Of a stretch of 64,000 nt of DNA, positions 33,297 through 44,303 are shown piece after piece (the first letter of the stretch is position 1; the number at the start of each line of letters is the position of its first letter). Origin of the DNA: Syngnathus acus (lineage: Eukaryota; Chordata; Actinopteri; Syngnathiformes; Syngnathidae); assembly GCF_901709675.1 (NCBI RefSeq), contig NC_051088.1, positions 124,001-188,000 on the forward strand. The letters are read 5' to 3'. The notes below the pieces were generated by a model, which saw only the letters and a program-made list of their open reading frames with translations, searched no databases and had not been told where the DNA came from. The position numbers and the translations under genes are program-made.

Positions 33297-34061
33297 ATGG
33301 GAAACAAGAACGGTAAACCTCTAGCTCTTGAAGAAGATGAGAAGTTCATGGCGAGTAAATTTCTTAATTGTATGCAATACATGCCGAAGTGGAAGAAAAA
33401 GTATGGAGTAGAAGGGAAGTTGAAAGTTGAAGTGTGGAAGATAGTGGTTGATGTTTTGGAGGAGAGTGTAGATAGGACGACAAAGGGACTGAAAAAGAAA
33501 AGAAAAGAGAGAGAGTTGAATTGTGCTAGAATGTGGTTGAAAGCTTCACAAGAGAGAAGGGAACAAATTCAAAAGACAAAAAATAGATTTGAAAAAGAAT
33601 TCTGGGTGCACAGTGGCATCCCATTCGATGATGCAGCTGAGAGTGCTTGTCAGCAACATCTTAAAAATGCGCTCCTCACTGGTTTCCCCCCCGACTTAGG
33701 CAACTGGGTGAGGAAACACTTGGTAGAAGTGGATACTGCTACTGTTACAACAGCTATGCAGTGGGCCAGACATGCTGAAAAAGCGATCCAAAAAGGCAAA
33801 GGTTTTGATGTATTTCATCTAGATGATGATGGTAATGATCTAGATGAAGATACAACGATCTTCTTCCAAAGTTCTCAAAGGGGCAGAGGAAGAGTTGGAG
33901 GCCAACGAGGTCGCAGGCCGCCCTATAATTCAAAACCCCCATCAGATTCTGACAACTGTTGGAACTGTGGGAAACGTGGACACTGGTCAAAAGAGTGTTT
34001 TAGAAAAAAACAATGCCAATCAAAGTCAAATTTTCAGCATGACAAGCTTCCTCCCCTTTGA
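33297..34061 (+). CDS. gag: ERV C gag, open but with capsid deletion
   Basis: The chosen start is the ATG at 33297 (MGNKNGK), because Gly-2 fits N-myristoylation; an in-frame ATG at 33267 lacks this. The 254-residue product has a basic matrix domain (about 1-85), the C-terminal part of capsid (about 95-165), an acidic stretch (DLDEDTT), an RGRGRVGGQRGRR basic patch and one CCHC knuckle (CWNCGKRGHWSKEC) near 219. Retroviral Gag normally exceeds 450 residues. The major-homology-like segment kept in copy B is missing here. Gag builds particles at the plasma membrane and binds genomic RNA. This shortened form probably cannot assemble alone. Confidence 0.8.
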   Translation: MGNKNGKPLALEEDEKFMASKFLNCMQYMPKWKKKYGVEGKLKVEVWKIVVDVLEESVDRTTKGLKKKRKERELNCARMWLKASQERREQIQKTKNRFEKEFWVHSGIPFDDAAESACQQHLKNALLTGFPPDLGNWVRKHLVEVDTATVTTAMQWARHAEKAIQKGKGFDVFHLDDDGNDLDEDTTIFFQSSQRGRGRVGGQRGRRPPYNSKPPSDSDNCWNCGKRGHWSKECFRKKQCQSKSNFQHDKLPPL

Positions 34062-35560
34062 CCGCTCATGCTAATACAGAGAAAGAAAGAATAAGATGCC
34101 CATATGACAGCAAAACATGTCATTGTCAGATTATTAGAAATTTTTTTGGATTATTAGAGCTCCTGTCCATACAAGAAGTATGACGATGCTGTTTGTATGC
34201 CCAATGACAAATGACCTGAGCTCAAATTGTGTGCACACTAAAGTTAAAATTTGCAAAATAAATGGAAAATAATTACAAATAGCTTCTAAAAGTAAAATAG
34301 AGAATAAATCTGACAAGTAAGACGAGCAAAAAGGTGTTCTTAGTGCGTTCTATGTGTTCTTATATGTTGTGCGTCATCCTTTTGTGCTGGTGTGTGTGTG
34401 CGTGTGCGCGCAGAGGATCCTCATGAATGTTGTGTATATGTGTATGAGTGAGATGTGTGTTCTATGGAAGAAATCAGTAATGGAGAATGTTCAGGAGGCT
34501 GTTGAGGAATAATAGGGAAATTGAGAAGTGGATGATGGTGTGTTTAAGTTGGTTGGAGAAACTAAGATGAGCAGTGTGTGGCAGTAGAGAAAATAAGACG
34601 TGTGTGGCAGAAAGTGACTAGAACGGTGGTTTGATAGGATGAGAATAAGAGACAGCAAATGTTGTGTAGAAAACAGTGAAAGATGTCGAATGTGAACATG
34701 ATGAAGGGGGCAACAGCAAAGTTGGCCTGCCCTTTGAGAGGGTGAGACTGATAAGCGTGCCTGCGCTCGCACGTAGTCGCGGGGCGGGGCTGTGCGCGTG
34801 GGCCTGTGCTATGCTCGTGTGGGCGGTGGGCCGGCATCATGATTGTTGCAGGAAATGGCCAGCCTGTGACCAATCAACACTGATGCCGCGCCCCCCCCCT
34901 CGCACGGGGGGTGCTATGGCTGCGGGCGAAGCAGGGAAAGTGTGAGTTTCTCAGAGAATGTTTGAATATTTGAAGCAGGGTGATGCTTCAGGAAGATGTG
35001 ACAATATTTGCATGAAGGATAAAAGGAACTGATGAGAAAAAAACGTATAACCAAAACGTCAAAATAGAGGATGACGTTTGCGCAGCGTTGTTTGTTGGTA
35101 TTGTTTGTGAGCTGTGTCTCTGCTGTTTTCGTGTTGTCTGTGTGCTGTAAGTGTTATGTGTTAAAAGGATGAAATTGGCTAATACAGGTGCACAAAAGAA
35201 TTTCTTAGACTGTAGTCTATCTGATTTGCACCCCAAAACAAAAACGATTTTGTAAAAATAGGAAGTGAAAAAAAGCAAGTAATTTGTTTATGGGCAGAAA
35301 CTGGTCCACACTGCATTAATGCCTAGCCTTGATGAAACAAAATTTGAGAGATGGAAAGAACTTGCTTTTTGGAATTGGATGAAGAAAAATTATGAAATAA
35401 CAACATTTCAAAGCTAAATTTAAAATTTGAGAATAAGAGAGCGATTGAGTTAGTTAAAGTTAAGAAACAACAACAATTAACTATATTAATTTACTGGCAG
35501 TTATTTTGTTGATTTCTTTTTCTCGATTAGTGGATTGGTTTGTCACCTTGTGAAAGGAAA
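34062..35560 (+). other. ERV C post-gag region, no pol
   Basis: Where protease and reverse transcriptase are expected, only short frames occur. Parts resemble the post-gag region of copies A and B (CAAAACATGTCATTGTCAG, GGAAATGGCCAGCCTGTGAC). A GC-rich stretch (34750-34920) contains a C-run. Confidence 0.6.
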
Positions 35561-35920
35561 AATTCCGATACAAATGGGCAGCAATATTACCTGCCCATAC
35601 AAATGAACCGATACAAATGGGCAGCGATATTGAGCCATGGTGTTGTCACATGGTGTTGACACATGGCTCAACAGGGGGGATGAAAGGGCAGTTCAGTCAG
35701 CTTTATACAACAGAGGAATTTGATTCATATTCAAAACATTTATAAAAAAAAAAGAAGATTTTGTAGAGCTTGTTTAACATGTGCTAAACTCAATCCACAG
35801 GGTTATAATGCCTGGTCATAATAGATGCATTCTCAAAATGGATTGAATTGGCTTCAAAATAAACACTGAATGCCTTAACAGTGGCAAAAACGTTATGTAA
35901 AGAAATAATACTTTGTCAAC
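35560..35920 (+). pseudogene. ERV C integrase remnant
   Basis: Fragments in different frames read CAKLNPQGYNAW-like (zinc-finger end) and DAFSKWIELA (start of the catalytic core with its first Asp). Stops and shifts occur every few dozen bases. Confidence 0.6.
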
Positions 35921-36015
35921 AACCGCTGTAGATGTTAAAGAATGGAATTAATATCTCTAAAATGAATGTGGATAGTTTGTTTCAGGTGACTACAAGAGTT
36001 ACTTACTACAATTGA

Positions 36016-36901
36016 TTGCTAATGGCAAAACAAGCTGCAAAGACAGAAAAAATAATGAATGTCAGATGTATGGGTCTACGACCGATTCTTTATGTTGTAC
36101 CGTTACCATTGACAAAAGATTGTGTGAAATCTGTCACGTCTACTGATTGTGAAATGTGCGACAGAGTGTTCTATATAATATCCGTTGGAAAAAAAAAAGA
36201 GAAAAGAAAAGAAACCATTGCTGTTAGAGAATGTAGTCAACCAAAATTGTATATGTATCGACATGCCAAGATCTGGGAAAAAGCTGGAAAAAACCAAAAT
36301 GTCTTTAAATTTGAGAGGCGACGATGATCTGACTGAAATTGATGCAATTAGGGTCCCCAGAGGAGTTCCTGATTAATAAGAATTAATTAACCAAATTGCA
36401 GCGGGATGGGAGTCCTCCATTTGCTGCTGGTGTACGATGAACAAGAACGTTGACAGGATAAATTACATCCATTGCAACATGCAGAAGTTGGGCAAACGGA
36501 CACAAGCGGGACTTGAGGCAGTGCACGACCAGCTAGCCACGCCTTCCCTAATGTCAATCCAGAACCGCAATGCTCTTGTTATGTTGTTGTCTGAGAAAGG
36601 AAGGGTCTGCGCAATGTTCAGAGAACAATGCTGCACCTTCATCCAGAACGACACCGCCCCTGATGGGAGCCTGACGAAGGCGATTGCAAGCCGGCAATCC
36701 CTCAACATGAGGATCAAAGAGCACTACAAGTGGATGACTGCTTTTGGGAAGTATAAAGCCCTTGTGTCCTCAATTACTGCTATACTCACTTTGTGTGGAG
36801 GTTGTTGTATTGCATGTCTGCGTGCTCTGTTTAATCGTCTCATCACTACAGCAATATCGCCCATGGAAGACAAGATAACCCCGGGTATGCCTAATGTCTG
36901 A
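36016..36901 (+). pseudogene. env: ERV C env remnant, transmembrane subunit
   Basis: 36016-36327 and 36303-36380 hold short frames that may be surface-subunit remnants. The frame 36437-36901 encodes a gamma-type transmembrane subunit: heptad region, an immunosuppressive-like stretch, the C-x6-CC disulfide motif (CAMFREQCC), and a membrane anchor (LVSSITAILTLCGGCCIACL) before a short cytoplasmic tail. Stop codons near 36370-36400 separate it from upstream sequence and no fusion peptide is visible, so it cannot act in membrane fusion. Confidence 0.75.
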
Positions 36902-37624
36902 ACGCCAGCATGTTGATGATAACGATGATGATGATGCAATTTTTGCACTTGAGTTTACAGACTTTTTCCCAGATCTGTGTGTTTCCGAATGATAATGTCG
37001 AAACATTTATCCTTTTTGGTGTAAACTTATTTGTGCTCATACTTGTGATCCGATAACTGAAAATCGAGAGAAGTGGTTGTTTTTGGTAATGTAAAAATTG
37101 AGCAAATATGTGATAAACAATTAAAAATAATTTAAGTGAAGCCTTGGCCTGCCAGACCTGGAGGCCTTGTCTCTACGAGTTTATGACTTTCCTTTTATCT
37201 AGGTTCTTCCTCTTTAGTGACAGGGATGTCTTTTGATCCCTGTCAGCCATATGTATCCTTCCTGTCCTTATGTTATCTGTGTGTTTTTGTTCCTGTAAGA
37301 GGCCTTCACTAACAATGAGCAGTTTATTTGCATAGGCGAAATGTTCTTACTTGGTTCAAAGAAACTTCATTCCTTTTAGTTAACTGTAGGTTTGGTTCAT
37401 AGATTGTTGTTGATCAGAACTGTTTTTCTTTGTTAAGTGTTATATACAGTTTGAAGTAGTTGCGTACAAGTTATCCTATATTTACTCAATGTTTGTTTAA
37501 GGAACTGCATACCAGTTACGTTACATTTACTTAATATTTGTTTTAGTGTTTAGGACAAGTTACTTATTATTATTGTGTGTTAATTTACCAAGTAGATAAA
37601 ATTAGCCAAGGTTTAGTTGCATTG
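36902..37624. other. ERV C sequence between env and the solo LTR
   Basis: No coding frames or recognised repeats. A partial repeat of ACCAGTTACGTTACATTTACT-like phrases occurs at about 37460-37540. Confidence 0.35.
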
Positions 37625-37977
37625 TGTCACGAACGGAGTGGAGGAATGGAGCGAGGACGACCAAATGCAGCTTGGACCAGGGTTTATTGCAGGAAACTCA
37701 AAAGACAAACACGGCAAACCGATGTGACTAAACAGCAAAACCAAAAGGACTGATCGCCAAAACGTGAAACAAAAGACAGGAACCAAACAAACCGCGTGAC
37801 AGTGAGACATGCATTGTCCACACATCTCAGGTAATGCTCCGACATAGAGTGACACGCAAACAGAACTTACATAAGACACAGGTAACGAGAGGCAGGTGCG
37901 TGTGATTACACTAAACAAGGGCACACAGGAAGGGAGGGGCAAGCACACAGACACAGAACTGGGGACGAGACATGACA
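37625..37977 (-). repeat. Gypsy-type solo LTR inside ERV C
   Basis: 353 bp. On the minus strand it starts TGTCATGTCTCGTCCCC and ends GTTCGTGACA, with AATAAACCCTGG as polyadenylation region. The 5-bp target-site duplication CATTG is at 37620-37624 and 37978-37982. Confidence 0.85.
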
Positions 37978-38103
37978 CATTGTTCCACAGGAAAGCGGCA
38001 ATTCAAGTTATCTGATCACACTCGAGGATGAGTCAGCCAACCATGGGAGAAGAACAGCTGGTTGAGGAAAGAGGACAAATTCTGCGGGGGTCACGGGCCG
38101 ACA

Positions 38104-38425
38104 ATTAAAGATTAAAGATTAAAGTCCCAATGATCGTCACACACACACCTGGGTGTGGTGAAATTTGTCCTCTGCATTTAACCCATCCCCGTGTGATTTT
38201 AATCCATCCCCTGGGGGAGAGGGGAGCAGTGAGCAGCAGCGGTGCCGCGCTCGGGAATCAGTTGGTGATCTAACCCCCCAATTCCAACCCTTAATGCTGA
38301 GTGCCAAGCAGGGAGGCAATGGGTCCCATTTTTATAGTCTTTGGTATGACCCGGCCGGGGTTTGAACCCACAACCTTCCAGTCTCAGGGCGGACACTCTA
38401 CCACTAGGCCACTGAGCTGGTTGAA
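38104..38425 (-). repeat. tRNA-derived SINE inside ERV C
   Basis: On the minus strand it has a box A-like TGGCCTAGTGG, box B GGGTTCAAACCCCGG, a body (ATGGGACCCATTGCCTCC) common in fish genomes and a repeated ATCTTTA tail (TTAAAGATTAAAGATTAAAG on the plus strand). Confidence 0.75.
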
Positions 38426-39073
38426 GTGCTAATTCACACCACACTACATTCCTTAGCTAATCAGCGTTGCTACAGACACAATCTCCCCTCCCTTTAGTGT
38501 AGCAACGCCTCTGTAACCAGGGCAGCCAACACATTAAAAAAAGGAGCACGTGAAGTAAGGACTCAGAATTGATGGAGATCATCTGTCCCAGTGCGCCCCA
38601 GTGAAGGGTTCCTGCAAGGAACCAGATCCGCCATCGACAGCGTCCCCGCCCCCAGTTCAAACAGAGGCAGAATAATCCTCTTCCCCCTTGGTGGCCAGGT
38701 AGTCCAGCCTGAGCCACTGAAGACAACGGCTACGCGGCAGGTATTTCCAAGTTCTCCCCGGACGGAGCAGAGCTGCGAAGGGGATGGGAATTGTGCTCAC
38801 CCTCCACCAGTGGGCGTGCCAAGCCCCCAACGGCTGAACAATCACGAGCAATTTTTATCTTGAACTGTTGTTGTTGATAACATTCTGGTCGCCTAAGGCA
38901 GAGGGACCGTGTGAGACTTTTCCTGCAAAATAATATCTAGCCGCAGGTTTTTCAATCACTCACAAAATTTGGACTGGAAAAAAAAAAAATTATTATTGCT
39001 GTCATTGTATTTTCTTACTTATATGTTTGATTGATCAGGGTTGACATAATCATATGATAAAACAGGAGGGATA
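38426..39073 (+). other. ERV C 3' untranslated part with polypurine tract
   Basis: No coding potential. AAAACAGGAGGGATA directly precedes the 3' LTR and is the polypurine tract that primes plus-strand DNA. An A-run lies at 38979-38988. Confidence 0.6.
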
Positions 39074-39502
39074 TGTTAGGGTTTACAGATTATCTTCATC
39101 GTATGATTATGTTGGAATGTAACCTGTAATAATTTACCGAGCTTGTCCTGTCTTAACAAAAGTAGTAGACCAAAGTGCTAAGATCTTTTGAACTGATTGA
39201 CTAGCTGCAGAGGAAGCAATCAAAGTTGCTTTGTTTACACAACGTCGTAAAAGACCCCCTGCTATGCTTTGATCAGCAGGCCAGGGGCTTCAACCCCATC
39301 CTGTCCACCCACACCCCCACTCTCAACCCCACTCTGTTTCTCTCAATAAAAATGCTCCTGCATGAGGCCAGAGTCAGACCTCATTCGATCATCGCTGTAA
39401 GCACAGCGACGAATGGACTCTCCACCTGCAGGTGTCTAAAAGGACTTACTTGTCTCCCGTGTGGTTCTTGCAAAATAAGTTAGAGTGAGCGCCACCCTAA
39501 CA
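39074..39502 (+). repeat. ERV C 3' LTR
   Basis: The same length as the 5' LTR, with about six substitutions and no indels by eye. AATAAA near 39345. Confidence 0.9.
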
Positions 39503-39753
39503 AGGTATAACACTCTTAAATGTGTATTTAGACTTCTTATTATTATAACAATTTTTTTTATAAAAAGGTACAAGTGTATGCGCTGCAATTGTGTGGGCAC
39601 TCCCTGCCTTCTGCTGACAAGTGGGCAACATTCGTGCCATAATTCCTCAATTTAAAAGTTTTATTTTGAATCTTATTTTTATTTAATTTGGGAAAAAAAA
39701 TCCGCGATGTAGTGAAAACGCGATAAACGAACCGCGATGTAGCAAGGGATGAC
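39503..39753. repeat. Continuation of the target array and a possible Tigger-like right end
   Basis: 39503-39575 continues the AT-rich unit interrupted by ERV C. 39700-39752 (GCGATAAACGAACCGCGATG ... GGGATGACTG, then TA) looks like the right end of a pogo/Tigger-type element. No matching left end was found. Confidence 0.4.
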
Positions 39754-39756
39754 TGT

Positions 39757-40410
39757 AATTTGAACTGCAACTGGCGGCGCGGCGCACACGCGGCGTTGTT
39801 TACATAAAGGACAAAGGATTCGATCACAGGATTTAATGACTTGGAGTGACAGATTGTTTGATAAAATTGTTGTTTATAATTATATGGGCCTGTGGAATAA
39901 TTTGAACTGCAACTGACGAGTCCGACGTCAGCGGCGCAGCGCACATGCGTTGTTTACATAAAGGACGAAGATTTTGATCGATGGATTTAATGATTTGGAG
40001 TGACACAGATGGTTTGATAATATTGTTTATATAATAGGAATTTGATATATACTTTATATATCGTTATATGGGCCTGTGGAATAATTTGAACTGCAACTGA
40101 CGACGAGTCCGACGTCAGCGGCGTGGCGCACACGCGGCATTGATTACATAAAGGACGATCGATGGATTTAATGATTTGGAGTGACACAGATGGTTTGATA
40201 ATGTTGTTTATATAATAGTTATTTGATATATAATTTATATATCGTTATATGGGCCTGTGGAATAATTCGAACTGCAACTGACGACGAGTCCGACGTCAGT
40301 GGCGTGGCGCACACGCGGCATTGTTTACATAAAGGACGATCGATGGATTTAATGATTTGGAGTGACACAGATGGTTTGATAAAGGTGTTATTTATGTTAT
40401 AGTTATTTGT
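39757..40410. repeat. Four tandem units of about 142-184 bp in the DNA element
   Basis: The anchor TTTGAACTGCAACTG (third unit end TTCGAACTG) occurs at 39758, 39900, 40084 and 40265. Units share GTTTACATAAAGGAC, GGATTTAATGATTTGGAGTG and ATATGGGCCTGTGGAATAA. The first unit is shorter and most divergent. A piece of the unit also occurs near 31650 (GGCTGTGGAATAATT). Confidence 0.75.
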
Positions 40411-40612
40411 ACTGTTAATGTTACGTCAGGCCCGTTCTCAGCTCTTCGTTTGTGTTTATGTCACGTTAGCATACCGTATTGTTTAGACTGTTATTGCTCG
40501 TTCATGTCTGTTCTTGGTGTTGGATTTTGTCGAATAAATTTCCCCCAAAATGCGTCTTATACTCTGGTGCGACTTATATGGGGTTTTTTTCACTTCATTG
40601 TGCATTTTCAAA

Positions 40613-42415
40613 GTCAAGTCAAAGTCAAAGTCAGCTTTATTGTCAATTCCTTCATATGCCAAGACACACAAAGAAACCGAAATTCCGTTTCCTCTATCCC
40701 ACGGTGACGAGACAAACAAGCAGACGACACAAAATAAAAACAAGAAGGCACAAACAATAAATAATAAATAAAATAACAAATAAATAAAATGAGCGATGAA
40801 TAAATAATAAACCAATAACCCAATAAATAAGCGGAGCAAAACTGAGCCAGTGTGCATACAGCAGACAGTAAGCATAGCGCAAAGAACAGGACGCTACGCA
40901 GAAAGGGGGAACGAGTTCAGGATCCTAACAGCCTGGAGTATGAAGCTGTTGGAGAGTCTGGTGGTGCGGGAGCGCAGGCTCCTGTACCGCCTCCCAGAGG
41001 GCAGAAGATAAACAAAGAGTGAGCGGGGTGACTCACATCACTCACAATCTTGGTCGCCTTGCGGGTGAGATGGGAGGTGTAAATGTCCTTCAAGGAGGGG
41101 AGAGAAGCACCAATAGTCTTACCAGCCGTTTTCACGATGCGCTGCAGGGCCTTCAAGTCGTAGTCAGTGCAGCTGCCACCCCAAACAGCAATACAGCTGG
41201 AGAGGACGCTCTCAATGGTGCCGCGGTAAAATGTAGTCATGACGGCCGGAGGAGCGCCCGCTCGCCTGAGTTTCCGAAGGAAGTACAGGCGGCGCTGGGC
41301 CTTCTTTGCCAGTGATGCGGTGTTGGTGGACCAGGAGAGATCCTCACTGATGTGCACCCCCAGGAACCTGGCGCTGCTCACTCTCTCCACCACAGCACCG
41401 TCGATGGTCAGCGGCAGGTGTTGGGCGTGACCCTTCCGGAAGTCAACAACAATCTCCTTGGTCTTGTCGACGTTCAGCAGGAGGTTGTTGTCCCTGCACC
41501 ACGTGGTCAGAAGGTCAACCTCCAGCCTGTATTGAGTCTCGTCTCCCTTGGTGATGAGACCCACCAGAGTCGTGTCGTCAGCAAACTTCACTATGCGGTT
41601 GTCGCTGTAGGTGGCAGTGCAGTCATGCGTCAGGAGGGTGAAGAGCAGCGGACTGAGCACGCAGCCTTGGGGGGCCCCTGTGCTCAGCGTGATGCTGGCG
41701 GAGAGTTTGTCGCCAACACGCACCACCTGTGGCCTCTGACAGAGGAAGTCTAGTAGCCAGTTGCAGAGGCAGGTACTGAGGCCCAGCTTGTCAAGTTTGC
41801 TGATGAGACGTTGTGGCACAATGGTGTTGAAGGCAGAACTGAAGTCCACAAACAGCAACCTCACATACGAGTCCCTCCCCTCCTGGTGGGTGAGGGCCGA
41901 GTGGAGGGCAGAGCAGATGGCATCCTCAGAGGACCGTTTGGCTCGGTACGCAAACTGGAAGGGGTCAATGGTGGGGGGGAGAACGGATCGGATGTGCTCC
42001 ATGACAAGCCGCTCAAAGCACTTCATGATGATGGGCGTAAGTGCCACGGGGCGGTAGTCATTGAAGCAGGACGGAGCAGGTTTCTTCGGCACAGGTACGA
42101 TGGTGGCAGCTTTGAAACACGACGGGACGATGGCCTGCTGCAGGGAAGTGTTAAAGATGTCCGTGAAGACACCCGTCAGCTCACCAGCGCAGTCCTTCAG
42201 CGCCCGACCCGGGATGTTGTCCGGGCCCGCCGGCTTACGGATGTTGATAGCGGCAAGCGCCCTCCTCACGCTGTCGGCGGAGAGGCACAGGGGCAGCTCG
42301 TGGGAAGGGGGAGTGGCCTTCAGCGGGCAAGTGCTGTCGAGCAGAACCTGCCTGCCGTACTTGTAGCACGACTCAGTACGACGAGACGAACACACAAAAC
42401 TGCCGGACAAACACT
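40613..42415 (-). mobile_element. Rex1-like LINE, 5'-truncated
   Basis: The 3' tail on the minus strand is a run of TGACTT repeats with ATTGACAATAAAGC (40613-40660). The same family occurs at 61554-62457. It sits between a GTGCATTTTC-like site and the GTTCATTTTATGG sequence of the host DNA element. Confidence 0.75.
40917..42415 (-). pseudogene. Rex1-like reverse transcriptase, N-truncated
   Basis: The frame reads AGPDNIPGRALKDCAGELTG, NDYRPVALTPIIMKCFERLV, FVDFSSAFNTIVPQ, STGAPQGCVLSPLLFTL, catalytic KFADDTTLVG and FLGVHISEDLSWS. The C-terminal CIAVWGGSCTDYDLKALQR block follows. The endonuclease is missing (truncated near 42375). Near the end a frameshift (about 40985-41010) changes the normal DLLPSGKRYRSLRSRTTRL ending seen in 61673-62173. 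RT motifs are otherwise complete. Confidence 0.8.
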
Positions 42416-42423
42416 CATTAGAC

Positions 42424-43268
42424 CAGTGGTTCCCAAAGTGGGCGGTACCGCCCCCCTGGGGGCGGTGGAAAGATCTGGGGGGGGCGGTGAGGAAGAAAGG
42501 GGCGGTAGGGGGGCGGTAGGGGGGCGGCAGTCGATTTGTACACAACACGCCGCTCTGGCCCAGTCAGATCCGACAGCATAGACTACAAAAGCAAAAGCTC
42601 AGGTTTGTAATTTCAAGCTTGTAATGTTCAGAATTTTATCTTATAATAAAAACCGCATTCTGGCGGTCAACATCATCTTGAGTTCAAGTCAACATGAAAT
42701 TGGGGACTCGCCAGAACGCGCCGTGTTGTGTTGTGTTGAGCTGGTTAGGGCAGTGGTCCCCAACCACCGGGCCGCGGACCGGTACCGGTCCGTGGGTCAC
42801 TTGGTACCGGGCCGCCAAGCCGCACAGAATTTTTTTTTTTATCGACGATCAATTAATTCAGGTCAAGACACTCGTCCCGGTCACGTGACATGTTTCCCCA
42901 GTCGAGCCCGCAAAGCTAATATGTGGCGACAGGCTAACTAACCAGGCAGTGAAGCATTCAAAACTGCTTCAACACATGGAGACCAAGCATCCTGCAATAA
43001 AAGACAAACCTTAAATCACTTCGGGTGTCATTGTCTCCGATTACGTCTAGATGGGACCGGCTCGTTTCTGAGAAACAAACTCAGTGCTCCCACTAATTCA
43101 ACGTAATGGTAATGATATTATAAATGTATTATTTATTTATTTATATAAATGTATTATTTATTTATATAAATGCCGGTCCGCGAAAATATGCCTGGGGGGG
43201 GGGGGGGCGCTAGGAATTCACTGGGGAGCCAAAGGGGGCGCCAGCCTGCAAAAGTTTGGGAACCACTG
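42424..43268. mobile_element. hAT element with a second hAT inside
   Basis: Ends CAGTGGTTCCCAAAGT and TTTGGGAACCACTG, with the 8-bp target-site duplication CATTAGAC at 42416-42423 and 43269-43276. Inside, 42751-43190 is a partial copy of the family at 44841-45385 (CAGTGGTCCCCAACCACCGG start, right end lost). G-runs occur at 42477-42484 and 43194-43207. Confidence 0.85.
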
Positions 43269-43351
43269 CATTAGACGAACAAAAGCCGTTCATTTTATGG
43301 CTGATGCGACGTATATTCCGGAGCGACTTTTAGTCTGAAAAATACGGTAAT

Positions 43352-43628
43352 TACCCACAGTATTTTATAGATAATGCCAAAACTATAAATGATAAGAATG
43401 AAGTAGCTAATAAATTTAATAACTTTTTTGTAAATATTGGACCAAAACTAGCTGAGGAAATTAGACAATCAAGAATAGATAATGACAAATTAATAGATAG
43501 AAATACAAATTCTGTTTCTGAAGCCTGTAATAGAAAAAGAAATGATATAGTACATTCCTGCTAAAACAAGACATCCACTGATTTCAAAGATACTGACATG
43601 AAAACAGTAAAAACAGTCATTCACGGTA
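43352..43628 (+). mobile_element. Old nested LINE, segment 4
   Basis: It encodes YFIDNAKTINDKNEVANKFNNFFVNIGPKLAEEI, the region before the reverse transcriptase, with later stops. Confidence 0.75.
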
Positions 43629-44303
43629 CAGTCAAACCTAGATTTTCGACCACAATCCGTTCCAGAAGGCGGTTCGAGAAGTGAATCGTTCGAATTTCGA
43701 ATCTATTTTTCCCATTACAAATAACGGAAAAAAAATGAATCCGTTCCAAGACTTAAAATAAACGCCTTTTTTAAGCATTGTTTCATTTGCCCATTTTTTC
43801 CGATCGCGCAACTGCAGCGCACCGCTGAACACGCAACCGTAGCGCGCCGCCGACCGCGCAACTGCACCGCGCTGGTCGCATTATTGTGACAGAGCCATCG
43901 CTGAAATTTAGAAAATATTTTTAAAGTCCTGATGTACTTTCCAAAACTTAAGTGGAACTTAAGCTTAATTTGGTCCAATCGCGCAACTGCAGCGCACCAG
44001 GCGCTCACTGTCGCATTGCTTTAAGAGCGTCTTTGTGTTTTAGAATGACTGTACTGCTCCCATTTGCTTTCTTTGGAGGCATGATTAGGGGTTAATACAA
44101 TCCTCAAAGTAACGAAAATACAATCACAACGAACGGAGTCAGTCGGCATCCAGGCCGCGCGGTCGGGCTTTCTCGGGTCCTCTCGGCTCATCTCGCGAGG
44201 TTCGACCTCCGAATTTTTGTTCGACAACCGAAGCAAAAAAATCTCGAATTTTTCGTTCGAATTCCGATTTGTTCGAGAACCGGGACGTTCCGAGGTTTGA
44301 CTG
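43629..44303. mobile_element. Non-autonomous Tc1/mariner-type element (TA target)
   Basis: Starts CAGTCAAACCTAGATTTTCG and ends ACGTTCCGAGGTTTGACTG, flanked by TA on both sides. The interior has GCGCAACTGCAGCGCACCG-type repeats and no ORF of note. A second copy is at 50414-50932. Confidence 0.8.

Larger units (their letters stand above)
31953..39502 (+). mobile_element. Endogenous retrovirus copy C, complete LTR to LTR, pol-deleted
   Basis: It has two 429-bp LTRs, a 5-bp target-site duplication (AGGTA at 31948-31952 and 39503-39507), a tRNA-Phe primer binding site, an open gag, a degenerate integrase, an env transmembrane remnant and a polypurine tract. A solo LTR (37625-37977) and a SINE (about 38104-38425) lie near the 3' end. 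Protease and reverse transcriptase were not found. The LTRs differ at about six positions by eye. Confidence 0.9.
31460..43351. mobile_element. Composite DNA element, 11.9 kb, with perfect 21-bp terminal inverted repeats
   Basis: The ends at 31460-31480 and 43331-43351 are perfect reverse complements (begin ATTACCGTATTTTTCAGAC). Subterminal sequence has the AGTATAAGTCGC/GCGACTTATA motifs of a non-autonomous DNA transposon family also seen at 63536-63710. Its own sequence is only a few kb; the rest is later insertions (ERV C 31953-39502, Rex1-like LINE 40613-42415, hAT 42424-43268). The target duplication is ambiguous (ATTAC occurs on both sides). Confidence 0.7.

Noticed and set aside
38104-38425. 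Possible tRNA gene (box A and box B present)
   Set aside because: No cloverleaf with an acceptor stem. The body and repeated tail show a tRNA-derived SINE. The same holds for 52427-52782.
41811-42581. 256-residue plus-strand frame
   Set aside because: Antisense shadow of the Rex1-like reverse transcriptase, running into the hAT G-runs.
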